From Bryobacterales bacterium (GTDB lineage: Bacteria; Acidobacteriota; Terriglobia; Bryobacterales; Bryobacteraceae), in NCBI GenBank assembly GCA_026129915.1, contig JAHCHD010000027.1:1-42290 (forward strand): DNA of 42,290 nt. Direction: 5' to 3'. How positions within the stretch are numbered: position 1 is the stretch's first letter; every line of letters begins with the position of its first letter. Positions 8,908-17,121 of this stretch are shown here, one piece after another. The notes under the pieces were generated by a model that saw only the letters and a program-made list of their open reading frames with translations, was not told the origin of the DNA and did no database searches. A program made the translations under genes and the position numbers.

Positions 8908-9484
8908 ATCGCGAGTTCGAAATCGTCGACCCTTCTGAGCGGTCAGCCAGTACACGGAACCGTCCGCGCCCCAAGGGGACCGATCCGTGGGGTCCGAGCA
9001 GGGCCAATGCACTCCCGTCGCTGCTCACGAAAGCCCACGGCCCTAGCCCTAGTTCTCGCCTCCTGGCTCTACGGGGTTCCTTCGGTACGAATCTCTTATC
9101 CTGCCGTACAAATCCACCAAGAAACGCAACCATGCTGCTTGGCCGCGAGAATAGTACGATGGCTCGATACACTTGAGAGTTTGGATGCGCCCATCTGAAG
9201 TACTAGCCGTTTAATCGAAGTGGTCGCCAGTTTGGCGTTTTCCCCCATAGCATTATTTTTCAGTATTTTACATAGGATCTCCACCTCAACCACCACCGCC
9301 GCCAGAAGTCGCTGTACGCGTAGAACTACCAAACATTTCGACAAGAGTACTATACGTCTCAGAACGGATAATCTGCTAAGTTACTGAAAAAACAGTTCCA
9401 ATCACCAACCGTTCGATGTAGACTCAGGTCTGGATCGGTCTAGAATTCTAAAACCTGGATCGAGTTGATTAACGAGGAGGAAGC
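8908..9484. other. Intergenic region before the PEP-CTERM gene
   Basis: This 577-bp stretch holds no convincing gene on either strand; the open frames have no homology-like pattern. From about 9240 it becomes clearly AT-richer than its surroundings, which fits a promoter region for the following gene. I could not place a specific promoter. Confidence 0.5.
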
Positions 9485-10198
9485 ATGTCGAGTTGGCTCC
9501 GTTCTTTATCAATTGGTCTAATCGCACTTGCGATGACTATCGTTGCGGTGGGAGCGCCGCTTGAGTTGTGCGCTGGAGGTACGTTCATTGGGGCGGCCAC
9601 TCCGGGCCTTAACATCACCTCAAGTGACGGCTTCGCCTGCAAAGCCAAAGATTACGTTGTTCCCGCCCCGGCGGATACCGCCTACGGTCTTGGAACGAAT
9701 GCTGGCACGATTGGTGAAATTGATCCTGGCCAGTGGCTCAAATTCGAATTCACGCAACCGGGTGGCGTTACTCTGGAAGCCTTTGACATCATGGTTTTCT
9801 ACAATGGCCCTGAGTTTGGCGATCCTGAGGAAAAAGGCTCCGTCACTGTCACTTTCGCGGACAATTCTGTAACCACTTTCTTCTTCACAGCGGACTTAGA
9901 TCCGCTCAATACCTTAACCTGGACTGGCTTCGGCACGGTGACCAACATCTCGCCTATGACCGAGAACAACGCCGGGTGGTTCTCCTTCTCCGCCTTCCCG
10001 TTGGGGCAGGCGAAGGTCAAGAGTCTTGAGTTTACAGCGATTTCCCAGACTGAGGTCGGCAATGACTCTGATTATTCGGTTAAGTCGCTGCTCTTCACTT
10101 CAGAAAACGTTGAGGTGCCTGAGCCTACGACGTATGCCTTGATGGGCCTTGGCCTGTTGGGTTTGGCGATGCTGCGCCGTCGCCGCATTGCCGCCTAG
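9485..10198 (+). CDS. PEP-CTERM sorting-domain exported protein
   Basis: This 237-aa secreted protein is of unknown function. Residues 1-30 form a signal peptide (IGLIALAMTIVAVGAP). The central part is a low-cysteine, probably beta-rich domain. The C-terminus VPEPTTYALMGLGLLGLAML followed by RRRR is a textbook PEP-CTERM signal: a VPEP motif, a membrane helix and a basic tail. Such proteins are recognised by exosortase (EpsH/XrtA) at the inner membrane and are usually linked to extracellular polysaccharide or biofilm. The start has a strong GAGGAGG at 9474-9480. The gene stands alone, with a long upstream region and a strong terminator downstream. Confidence 0.9.
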   Translation: MSSWLRSLSIGLIALAMTIVAVGAPLELCAGGTFIGAATPGLNITSSDGFACKAKDYVVPAPADTAYGLGTNAGTIGEIDPGQWLKFEFTQPGGVTLEAFDIMVFYNGPEFGDPEEKGSVTVTFADNSVTTFFFTADLDPLNTLTWTGFGTVTNISPMTENNAGWFSFSAFPLGQAKVKSLEFTAISQTEVGNDSDYSVKSLLFTSENVEVPEPTTYALMGLGLLGLAMLRRRRIAA

Positions 10199-10244
10199 AA
10201 CTACCAAGATTCAGGCTCACCGCTTGAAGGATTGAAGCTCGATC

Positions 10245-10281
10245 AAGGAAAAGGGCCTCCCGACGGGAGGCCCTTTTCCTT
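10245..10281. terminator. Perfect-stem bidirectional terminator
   Basis: A perfect 17-bp inverted repeat (10245-10261 and 10265-10281) with a 3-nt loop lies between the converging PEP-CTERM and alaC genes. The stem starts aagga and ends in a TTTTCCTT side on either strand, so it can stop transcription from both directions. Confidence 0.85.
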
Positions 10282-10383
10282 TGTCTTGGTCGCATACCTT
10301 GATGTGCTTAGCCCGCGGCCAGCACCTTACACTTCGACCGTCGCACGAAACCGCGAATCAATCGCTACGACCCCTCTGCGGGA

Positions 10384-11586
10384 CTACACCGCAACTTTCT
10401 TCCGAGCCTTGAGCAGTTGCTTGATGCCACGGACGGCTTGCCGGGTGCGGTGCTCGTTTTCGATTAACGCGAAGCGGACATGGTTCTCGCCGCCGGGGCC
10501 GAATCCAATGCCGGGTGACACCGCCGTCAGCGCCTCACTCATCAGCAGCTTTGAAAACTCCAGGGAGCCCAGGTCTTCGTAGGCCTCTGGCAACCTGGCC
10601 CACAGGAACATTGAGGCCTTGGGCGCCTCCACCGGCCAGCCTGCCTCCTGTAGCCCTTTCACCAGCACGTCGCGCCGCTTCCGGTAGGTCTCGCGGATCT
10701 CCGCGCTGTAGCTCATGCACTCGCGCAGCCCGATGATGGAGGCAATCTGCAGCGGCTGGAAGATGCCGTAATCCAAATAGCTCTTGATCCGCGACAGGGC
10801 ATGGATCATCTTGGCATTGCCAAGGCAGAAGGCCACGCGCCAGCCAGCCATGTTGAAGCTCTTGGTCATCGAGTAGATCTCGACCGCCACGTCTTTGGCG
10901 CCTTCCACCTGCAGGATGCTGGGCGGCTTGTAGCCGTCGAAGTAGATGTCGGCGTAGGCGAAATCGTTGATCACCATCGTGCCGTGCTTGTTCGCAAGCC
11001 AGATGAGGTGACGATAGAAGTCCAGATCGACGCAGGCGCCAGTAGGGTTGTGCGGAAAACTCACCAGCACCATCCGCGGTTTGGGGGCGATCGTCCGGAA
11101 GGCGTCCTCCAACTGGTTCAGAAACTCGCTGGGGTTATCCACCGGCAGCATATAGTTGTGTCCCTCGGCCATCAGCACCCCGTACTGATGAATGGGGTAG
11201 CAGGGATTCGGGCTAATCACGAGGTCACCCGGCCCAATTACCGCAAACAGCAGGTGAGCCAGGGCATCCTTGGCGCCCATGGTGACAATCGCTTCTTTTT
11301 CTGAGTCCAACGCAACGCCGTATTCGCGCGCATAGTGCGCCACAATCTCCTGACGCAATCGCGGAATGCCCCGCGACATTGAGTAGCGGTGGTTACGCGG
11401 GTTCTGGATGGCCTCAATTGCCTTCTGCACCACGGGTTCAGGCGATGCGCCGTCCGGATTCCCCATTCCGAAATCGACAACATCGTGCCCTGCTGCCCGC
11501 AGTTTGGCCTTCATCTCATTGATGACGGCAAACACGTAGGGCGGCAGTTTGCTAATCCGGTAAAATTCCCCATCAGGTAAAGGCAT
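10384..11586 (-). CDS. alaC: Alanine aminotransferase AlaC-type (class I/II, PLP)
   Basis: This 400-aa cytoplasmic PLP enzyme of fold type I is inferred to make L-alanine from pyruvate and glutamate. The sequence follows E. coli AlaC closely: RISKLPPYVFAVI, DFGMGNPDGASP, YSMSRGIPRLR, NPCYPIHQYG, VSFPHNPTG, NDFAYADIYFDGYKPPS, SMTKSFNMAGWRVAF and PKASMFLWARLPE. Asn180, Asp208 and the Schiff-base Lys242 are in place. The ATG at 11586 is preceded by GGAGGG. LL-diaminopimelate aminotransferase is a related alternative, but the overall match favours AlaC. It is monocistronic and ends at a shared terminator. Confidence 0.92.
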   Translation of the reverse strand: MPLPDGEFYRISKLPPYVFAVINEMKAKLRAAGHDVVDFGMGNPDGASPEPVVQKAIEAIQNPRNHRYSMSRGIPRLRQEIVAHYAREYGVALDSEKEAIVTMGAKDALAHLLFAVIGPGDLVISPNPCYPIHQYGVLMAEGHNYMLPVDNPSEFLNQLEDAFRTIAPKPRMVLVSFPHNPTGACVDLDFYRHLIWLANKHGTMVINDFAYADIYFDGYKPPSILQVEGAKDVAVEIYSMTKSFNMAGWRVAFCLGNAKMIHALSRIKSYLDYGIFQPLQIASIIGLRECMSYSAEIRETYRKRRDVLVKGLQEAGWPVEAPKASMFLWARLPEAYEDLGSLEFSKLLMSEALTAVSPGIGFGPGGENHVRFALIENEHRTRQAVRGIKQLLKARKKVAV

Positions 11587-11794
11587 AGTGATCCCTCCAT
11601 TGTAGGGAATTCCGGTGCCTCCCCGCGCAGACAGTGTCCGCAGACATAGTCCGCCCGTTCCTTACCACGCACAGACGGACAAGACGCCCCGTCACCCTAG
11701 CCGACCTCTGTTTGATCGCAAGAATCCCGATAGACTCCACTCTCCATTCCCCGGTTGGCGGGCCAAATGTTGGTCCGACGCGCAGCCGGTGGAG

Positions 11795-12829
11795 CTATTC
11801 GGCTCGATTCTGGATAGTGGGGCGGGCGTCCCCGGCCGCTGGCGGCACGGGGTTTGCAGGAGTTGGCGGATTTTGCGAAACGAACTCTTCGGGGCGGAGG
11901 GTGGCTAGCATTGCCTGGCGCAAGCGGAGATCCGCCTGGCCCCTGGCCTGGAGGTCGGCGTGACGGGCTTCGCGGCGGCGCTCGGTGGCTTCCTCCTGCT
12001 GCTGGCGACGGAGGTCGCGTTGCTTGCGGCGCTCTTCGCGGGCCATGCGGGCTTTCAGCCACTCTTGCCTCTCGCGGTCGCGGGCGTCCTGGCGGCGGGT
12101 TTTTGCAGGCGCGTTCGAATCTTGGCGATCGCGCGTTGGTGACGACGCTCCCACAGGTGCGGTAGCGCTGCAGGTTGTTCAGGCCCGGCCAGAGCGGGAT
12201 GTCGAGCATGGGCGGCGGTCGAGCATGGGGTCGTAACGGCCAGGCTCGAATTTCTGGGTTCGGCGAGTCCGCCGAGGCCCGGCCGTAGGAGTAGGGTATT
12301 TGGGATCGGCGAAGTAGGGCGGGTTGCCTTCTCGATGGCCATGAGTTCGGCCTCGTCGAAGCGGCGGAAGGCCCAGCGGCATTGCGAGATGTCGTCGACG
12401 GCGAGGGTTTCGCGGGCGGACTGGGGTTCGTAGATGGCAAGGATGGAATCGCGGAGTTCGGCGTACTCGGCGGGGTCCTCGTGGGGGAGGAGGAACGTGG
12501 CGCTGGATGGAGGCCGAGTTTGAGGGCGTTCTGTGCGGAACGGGCCTTGCCCTCGGGAGTGCGCGGTCCGGTGGGACCGGGGGATGAAGAGAAGTTATCC
12601 GTTGTCGGTTCACAGTTGTCAGCGGGGAAGGTGTTAGCTCCAAGACACGGGTTGTCCGTTGTCGGTTTGCCGTTGTCAGCGGGAAGGGCGAGGGGTTAGG
12701 GTCTAGGGATTGGGGGTTAGCTCCAAAACACGGGTTGTCGGTTGCCGGTTGGCCGTTGTCAGATGGCTCGTCGGGGATGGTGTCGGAGTTCGTGTCGGAG
12801 TTGGTGAATCGCAACGTATCGTCGCTCAT
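11795..12829 (-). pseudogene. Decayed TPEGK-type hypothetical gene (multiple frameshifts)
   Basis: Parts of one protein appear in different minus-strand frames. About 12480-12580 reads GPTGPRTPEGKARSAQNALK and then LGLH. A shifted frame follows with FLLPHEDPAEYAELRDSILA, then SARETLAVDDISQCRWAFRR, then DEAELMAIEKA. The 3' part (11795-12154) is Lys/Arg/Glu-rich coiled coil (WLKARMAREERRKQRDLRRQ). The TPEGKAR..NALKHGL opening is a motif I know from uncharacterised proteins in Acidobacteria and related phyla; function is unknown. At least two frame changes separate the pieces. The putative 5' end (MSDDTLRFTNSDTN at 12829) is filled with short repeats that look inserted. The gene is probably non-functional. 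Confidence 0.5.
12593..12762. repeat. Three imperfect copies of a gttgtc-rich repeat
   Basis: A unit ending ccgttgtcagcggg recurs at 12593-12625, 12649-12683 and 12732-12762. Two copies are separated from the preceding one by a ggttagctccaaaacacggg-like spacer (12630-12651 and 12714-12734). A further motif, gggttagggtctaggg, occurs at 12693-12709 and again at 12967-12983. The repeats fall inside the 5' part of the decayed TPEGK gene and give it a low-complexity Asn/Pro/Thr-rich reading. Confidence 0.65.
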
Positions 12830-13084
12830 GGTTATGGTCCTCCCGCGGAGAAAATATCAGTCACGTGAGTATAGCGGCGCGGGAGGGTGGAGTCTGAAAT
12901 TGCGGGGCGTATGTGGTTGGAAGGAAAAGGGATGTTTTTGGGGAACTGGCGGGAACTGCAGTTTATGGGTTAGGGTCTAGGGGTTAGGAGTCGCATTCGC
13001 CAAGTGGGGCGAAGGCGACGTGGACTCGCTGGCGCGAGGCGGGTTGCTGGGGTGGTGGGCTCGGGGCCTACGCTGAGGCCGGGA

Positions 13085-13273
13085 AGAATCTCACGTAAAA
13101 TCGACTGTCCCGATTTCCCGGGTCGTCCGTTCGGCGCTCCGGATTTCGTAGCGGAGTTGGAGACCAAGCTGAACCGCGCCCTGTTGCCACAAAAGCGTGG
13201 CCCCAAACCCAAGCAGGTGATGCTACATGGAAGCGCTGCGGCTCAGCCCATCTTGGGTGAAATAGTGAATTAG
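13085..13273 (+). pseudogene. REP-associated transposase (RAYT), C-terminal remnant
   Basis: The frame reads RISRKIDCPDFPGRPFGAPD, then FVAELETKLNRALLPQKRGP, then KPK. GRPxGxxxFVxELExxLxRxLxPxxRGPK is the usual C-terminal end of REP-associated tyrosine (Y1/HUH) transposases. No catalytic domain is present upstream in any frame, so this is only a tail. A RAYT N-terminus on the opposite strand lies at 19690-19840. Confidence 0.55.
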
Positions 13274-13275
13274 TA

Positions 13276-13464
13276 CGTCCCTGAAACTTGCTCCGTCCCT
13301 GAAACCTGTGCGCTCCGACGGCAGGATGGAGATCGGGAGTTGAGGTGTCCGTCCCCAGTGTTCCCCGCAGTGTTCCCCGCAGAGTGTTCCCCGCAGTGTT
13401 CCTCGTAACCGTCAGAGATCGGGGTTAACGTGTCACCGGAACCCCTGAATGTCACCGGAACCCC
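13276..13464. repeat. Cluster of three different short direct repeats
   Basis: Directly after the RAYT tail come three repeat types. cgtccctgaaac occurs twice (13276-13287, 13294-13305). cagtgttccccg occurs in four tandem near-copies (13356-13367, 13368-13379, 13380-13393 with a 2-nt insertion, 13394-13405). gtcaccggaacccc occurs twice (13432-13445, 13451-13464). No open frame explains the array. Confidence 0.75.
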
Positions 13465-13517
13465 CGGGGTGCTAGCCTGTAGGTGTGCCCTGTAGGCGCG
13501 TATAGAAGGGATAATGT

Positions 13518-13796
13518 ATGAGAACAGATCACTTGTCTTCTGTCTTGGCGTTAATCGCCAATCAAACCAAACGTACTGACTTTGCCGACAAAACAGTTTG
13601 GGCTTCGGTCGATTTCTACAAACTGGTACAGGACGGGCGTCCGATGGCAGAGGTGCGACGTCACCTCTACTTCCTCGGTACTCTATTCTACCGCTTCCAG
13701 AAATGGGATGGCGTTCGAATGCTCGAGTACAGCGCCTGTGTCGATCTCAATTGGTTCTTCGGAGGCTCCTATCAAGTAAACGTGCGTCCACGGTAA
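13518..13796 (+). CDS. Hypothetical 92-aa protein upstream of the HEPN gene
   Basis: I do not recognise this gene. The product MRTDHLSSVLALIANQTKRT... is soluble-looking, aromatic-rich in its second half (HLYFLGTLFYRFQKWDG, DLNWFFGGSYQVNVRPR), and has no membrane segment or Cys motif. GAAGGGA lies six bases before the ATG, a good ribosome-binding site. It precedes the HEPN gene by 97 bp on the same strand and shares its lower GC content, so it may be a third member of that locus. It could also be a truncated fragment of a larger gene. Confidence 0.5.
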   Translation: MRTDHLSSVLALIANQTKRTDFADKTVWASVDFYKLVQDGRPMAEVRRHLYFLGTLFYRFQKWDGVRMLEYSACVDLNWFFGGSYQVNVRPR

Positions 13797-13893
13797 GTAG
13801 CAAATTCCAGGGGAAAACGAGGGAAGAGATGGGAAAACGGGGACGAAGTGCTGTCAGGGTTTTCTGTCCGGTTTTCCCAGGTGGCCGTCACGG

Positions 13894-15459
13894 GTGGCAC
13901 ATGCGCACAACGGTCTATTGGCGACGAACGAAAGCGAAGCCGTGTCCCACCGCAAGGAACTGGATCGCATTGGTTTGCTGATCGATGCCGCCTCTGACGC
14001 AGGGTCAGAGGAAGAGTTGACGCGTGCGTCCTTACTGCTCGATGGACTGGTGGAGTCGAAGCTTGCGTCATCTCTTGGCGCATTGACACACTATTTCAGG
14101 GCAAACATATGGTCTACAAGGGGGCGGATAGGTGGCAGCGGCGCGGAGTGGAATTGTCACCAAACGGAACTGCAAAACGAACTGCTCGAACTTCGCCGCG
14201 CCATCACCCATCCGGGATTTCCCGACCTCTCTAAGCTCAGAAAGTGCCAGATCTACACTAATCTCGCCAATGGGCTCAGTTTCCTAGGTCGCTTTATCGA
14301 GGCTGTAGAAATGTGGGATCGCGCCATCGCTCTCATCCCACGTTTTGCTGCCGCGAACGGCAATCGAGCAATCGCATTCTGTCACTACGGTTACAGCCTT
14401 TATGATCCCGGCCATGCTGAACTGCTCATAGCTGCCGCGAATGATGGCTTCGCGCAGGCGTTGGCGGATGAAGCGCTTTACGAGGGAACAGACAAAGAAC
14501 GGTTACGAGTCTACTTCGCGCGCGAGTGGCAGGCCCTGAATCTCTCCGCCGAGCACTACCGGTGTGGCCGCTTACTGCTGAAGCGGCGATACAGCCACGG
14601 CCGAAGCAAGAGCGAGCGCGCCTATCGTCAATGGTGTCTACGACAGCGCCTCTTTCTGAACCCTCTTAACGATACAGGGCCTTCGTCTATTGCTGCGCGA
14701 GACATCCTGACCTTGCCCACGATCGTGGCGCCGATTGAGCCGACGGGCTGCGGGCCACCGGCCGCGATCGGTTTCTTCAATCAAATGAAACAAGAGTTCG
14801 TCTCCGCCAGATACCTCTGCTACGAGGCATTGCAGCCCAGGCCGTTGCATTTTTCTGACCGCGATGTGCTCCTATACGACACTTGGGATGACCCAGCGTA
14901 CGCCCTAGCGACGGAGAAGCTGCGAATGTCCTTTCGCATGGCATACTCCCTGTTTGACAAGATCGCTCACTTCTTGAATGCCTATTTCGAACTAGGCCGC
15001 AAAGGACTCAATGGGTCGTTTAGAAAGGTCTGGCTCGACCCAACGGATCGGAAGGGCAAAGTGTTGGCGCCAGCGTTCACCGCGCGGGAGAATTGGCCAC
15101 TGCGGGGACTCTACTGGCTGTCGAAGGATTTGTTCGAAGACGGATTTCAAGAAGCGATGGAGCCGGATGCCGCCGAGTTGAATGACATTCGCAACCACCT
15201 GGAACACAAATACCTGCAACTTCACATGGAAGGTCCCTTATCCGTAGCTAAGTCCGAACAAGAGACTCTGCGGCGCTCCTTGACTGTTGAGGAGTTCGAA
15301 GAGAAGACGATCCTCATTCTCAAGCTCGCGCGCGCGGCACTAATCTACCTCTCTCTCTCAGTCCACCGTGAGGAACAAGAACGAAACCAGAAACGTTCAC
15401 CGGGCAAGATGGTTGCGCCGGCGCCCCTAGAAGTCATGGAAGATAGATGGAACACGTAA
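13894..15459 (+). CDS. LA2681-like HEPN domain protein with TPR-like N-terminus
   Basis: This protein of about 521 aa is predicted to be a HEPN-type ribonuclease effector. Residues about 90-185 are TPR-like (YTNLANGLSFLGRFIEAVEM, then WDRAIALIP). The C-terminal third carries the LA2681-HEPN pattern: FRMAYSLFDKIAHFLNAYFE, ENWPLRGLYWLSKDLFEDGF, EPDAAELNDI and the catalytic R-x4-H motif RNHLEHKYL (Arg433, His438). HEPN domains with R-x4-H are typically metal-independent RNases in toxin-antitoxin and anti-phage systems; LA2681 members themselves are little studied. The start is uncertain: GTG at 13894 has a weak site and another GTG lies at 13942. Its 3' end lies 11 bp before the small CxxC gene. 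It sits in a repeat- and IS-rich zone, which fits a mobile defence gene. Confidence 0.78.
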   Translation: MAHAHNGLLATNESEAVSHRKELDRIGLLIDAASDAGSEEELTRASLLLDGLVESKLASSLGALTHYFRANIWSTRGRIGGSGAEWNCHQTELQNELLELRRAITHPGFPDLSKLRKCQIYTNLANGLSFLGRFIEAVEMWDRAIALIPRFAAANGNRAIAFCHYGYSLYDPGHAELLIAAANDGFAQALADEALYEGTDKERLRVYFAREWQALNLSAEHYRCGRLLLKRRYSHGRSKSERAYRQWCLRQRLFLNPLNDTGPSSIAARDILTLPTIVAPIEPTGCGPPAAIGFFNQMKQEFVSARYLCYEALQPRPLHFSDRDVLLYDTWDDPAYALATEKLRMSFRMAYSLFDKIAHFLNAYFELGRKGLNGSFRKVWLDPTDRKGKVLAPAFTARENWPLRGLYWLSKDLFEDGFQEAMEPDAAELNDIRNHLEHKYLQLHMEGPLSVAKSEQETLRRSLTVEEFEEKTILILKLARAALIYLSLSVHREEQERNQKRSPGKMVAPAPLEVMEDRWNT

Positions 15460-15470
15460 CGGAGGTTGGA

Positions 15471-15809
15471 ATGAAGAGCAGAGCGAAAAAGAATGCTAAG
15501 AAGATCGCGACCGACCGTGACCTGGAAGACCTCGCACAGGAAGCAAAGTCCATTGTGGTCTACGCATTTCGAAACGGCGCTATTGAGGACATACATGCCG
15601 GAAAAGCCTGCCCCCGCTGCAGCGGCAAGTCCGAGTATTCCCACATCACGCAGGAGGAAATGAGGATTCTGATCAAATCTGCTGTGGACCGCATTTACGC
15701 GCTGCTCAAGATGAAATCAGAATACCCCGAGCATTACGACGAGATGATCAAGGCTGGCGCGCTCTTCACAGCGGCGTGGGACGACCCCGAAGATAACGTA
15801 TCCTTCTGA
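15471..15809 (+). CDS. Small CxxC protein, partner of the HEPN gene
   Basis: The 112-aa product has a basic N-terminus (MKSRAKKNAKK), a helix (DLEDLAQEAKSIVVYAFRNG), an IEDIHAGKACPRCSG segment with one CxxC, and a second helical half (ITQEEMRILIKSAVDRIYAL, then LKMKSEYPEHYDEMI). A single CPRC could bind metal if the protein dimerises. I recognise no named domain. The ATG at 15471 is favoured by GGAGG at 15461-15465; an ATG at 15447 overlaps the HEPN gene end. Lying 11 bp after the HEPN stop, it is surely co-transcribed, and an antidote or accessory role is a reasonable but unproven inference. Confidence 0.7.
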   Translation: MKSRAKKNAKKIATDRDLEDLAQEAKSIVVYAFRNGAIEDIHAGKACPRCSGKSEYSHITQEEMRILIKSAVDRIYALLKMKSEYPEHYDEMIKAGALFTAAWDDPEDNVSF

Positions 15810-15982
15810 CCGTTATGCGTTCACATTCTCTCTTTGGGCGGTTCACTCATTGCTCGCCGCATGCCCATCCCCTTCCAAAAACCGTCAGCCATTGTGCTTC
15901 ACTCTCGCAGGGCGAGCCGCGCGATCAACGGTCGGCCCGCACCCGCCTTCGCCTGACCTGTTTTGGGGGGAACAGGACACAT

Positions 15983-16071
15983 CCTTCATGACTGGTTCGA
16001 CTATAGCTTGGATTTGGCCAACGCGGACTACGCTATCCGATTGGAACCAGCCGTCTCATCCCATCTGTCAC
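15983..16071 (-). repeat. Solo left end of a related IS110/IS1111-type element (inverted)
   Basis: Read on the minus strand, this stretch matches the left ends of the two complete IS copies: gacag-atgggatgaga at its start, GGCTGGTTCC, gatagcgta, GGCCAA, CCAAGCT and finally gaaccagtcatgaag, where the transposase start codon lies in the full copies. The reading after the ATG (MKDVSCSPQNRSGEGG) is not transposase, so only the end remains. Its outside flank (aacaaccgtgacag) also resembles the left flank of IS copy 1 (aaccaaccgggacag). Confidence 0.6.
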
Positions 16072-16078
16072 GGTTGTT

Positions 16079-16999
16079 CTACTGGGCCTGAGCGCCGTCT
16101 GAGGTTGCGGGTTGGTCGTCGCTGGAGTTCAGAGGGACTACTCGATAGGGACCAGTCCAAAACTCCTCCAATGGCAACGGGCCATCACGAACAAGCGTTG
16201 TATATCCACAAGAGAGGGATTTCGCAGCTTGTTCGAGCCCGCATCGACGACCAACCCAGTAGTGCGGTGCACGGCAGAAAACGAGATGCTCCTCGCGATA
16301 CCACCACTTGCAACCCTTCCCAAAACGGAAAGAAAGTGTCAGCATCACCTCGATCGCATCCACCTTTGGCCCCACAATGCTTGGGTCGTTTTGTATCCGG
16401 CCTACGGATTCGTCGAGCATTGGGCTGATGTCAATAGTAATTCTGTCGTCGGGAAAGAGGATTGCTGGAAGGTCTCTCACCGGTCCGAAAGATACCGCAC
16501 ATCGTGCATTGATTGTCGACAACTGTCTCCGAGCAGCCCGCGTACTAATCAGCGTCTGCCATCGCCCCTTGACCTCCCGGCAGTCCGAAGGGCCGAGAAA
16601 CGTCAGGATACATATTGGGTGATAACCATCTGCTGCTTCGCATTGCGATCTATCTGGCCTCAGATCCAATTGGTACTCCGGTTCCAGGTCTCGACGAAAT
16701 CGCAGATCCTCCAGGTCGAAAACGGCACGCTGTGTTGCTTCGCTTCGTTCCGCAGCCCGCCATGCTAATAACGCCGCGCATGCCGCAGCCATCCCGCCGA
16801 TCGCCTGGAGAAGGTCTGACTGCCCGCGAAAGAATCCTAGAGTGCCGGTCACGAGTCCCCAGACTTCCAAGCGGTGGCACCCCACCCGGAGACAAAGGTA
16901 ACCTGCAATGCTGACGATAACCGCGCTTATCGCAAGCCAAATCCACCGATTCCTAAGGAACGGGCCAAGTCTTCCCATCGCCCCAATTCTACGACGCAT
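16079..16999 (-). CDS. Hypothetical membrane-anchored protein
   Basis: I do not recognise this gene. The roughly 306-aa product has an N-terminal membrane helix (WIWLAISAVIVSIAGYL), a second hydrophobic stretch (LLQAIGGMAAACAALLAW) followed by a charged RAAERSEATQRAVFDLEDL helix, and a long soluble C-terminal part with scattered Cys. The layout resembles small two-helix membrane proteins with a cytoplasmic beta-rich domain. The open frame reaches 17101, but the first part is encoded by the end of IS copy 1. The ATG at 16999 with CGGAG six bases upstream is the best native start, with 17020 as an alternative. It lies between two outward-facing IS left ends. Confidence 0.5.
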   Translation of the reverse strand: MRRRIGAMGRLGPFLRNRWIWLAISAVIVSIAGYLCLRVGCHRLEVWGLVTGTLGFFRGQSDLLQAIGGMAAACAALLAWRAAERSEATQRAVFDLEDLRFRRDLEPEYQLDLRPDRSQCEAADGYHPICILTFLGPSDCREVKGRWQTLISTRAARRQLSTINARCAVSFGPVRDLPAILFPDDRITIDISPMLDESVGRIQNDPSIVGPKVDAIEVMLTLSFRFGKGCKWWYREEHLVFCRAPHYWVGRRCGLEQAAKSLSCGYTTLVRDGPLPLEEFWTGPYRVVPLNSSDDQPATSDGAQAQ

Positions 17000-17121
17000 C
17001 GCATCTCCGAGTCCCGGCATCGGAACCAACCGGGACAGATGGGATGAGATTGACTGATTCTCCTGCGATAGCGTAGAGAGCGGCCAAGCAGAGCCAATCA
17101 ACCTGAAGAGGAGAACCAGTC

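Noticed and set aside
8908..8960. gagttcgaaatcg as a tRNA T-loop
   Set aside because: No acceptor, D or anticodon stems can be built around it.
11697..12440. Long minus-strand open frame (247 codons) rich in Pro, Ser and Arg
   Set aside because: It is the out-of-frame reading of the decayed TPEGK gene; its composition is typical of a shifted frame in GC-rich DNA.
13356..13405. Possible CRISPR array in the cagtgttccccg repeats
   Set aside because: The units are tandem without spacers and only 12-14 bp long, unlike CRISPR repeats.
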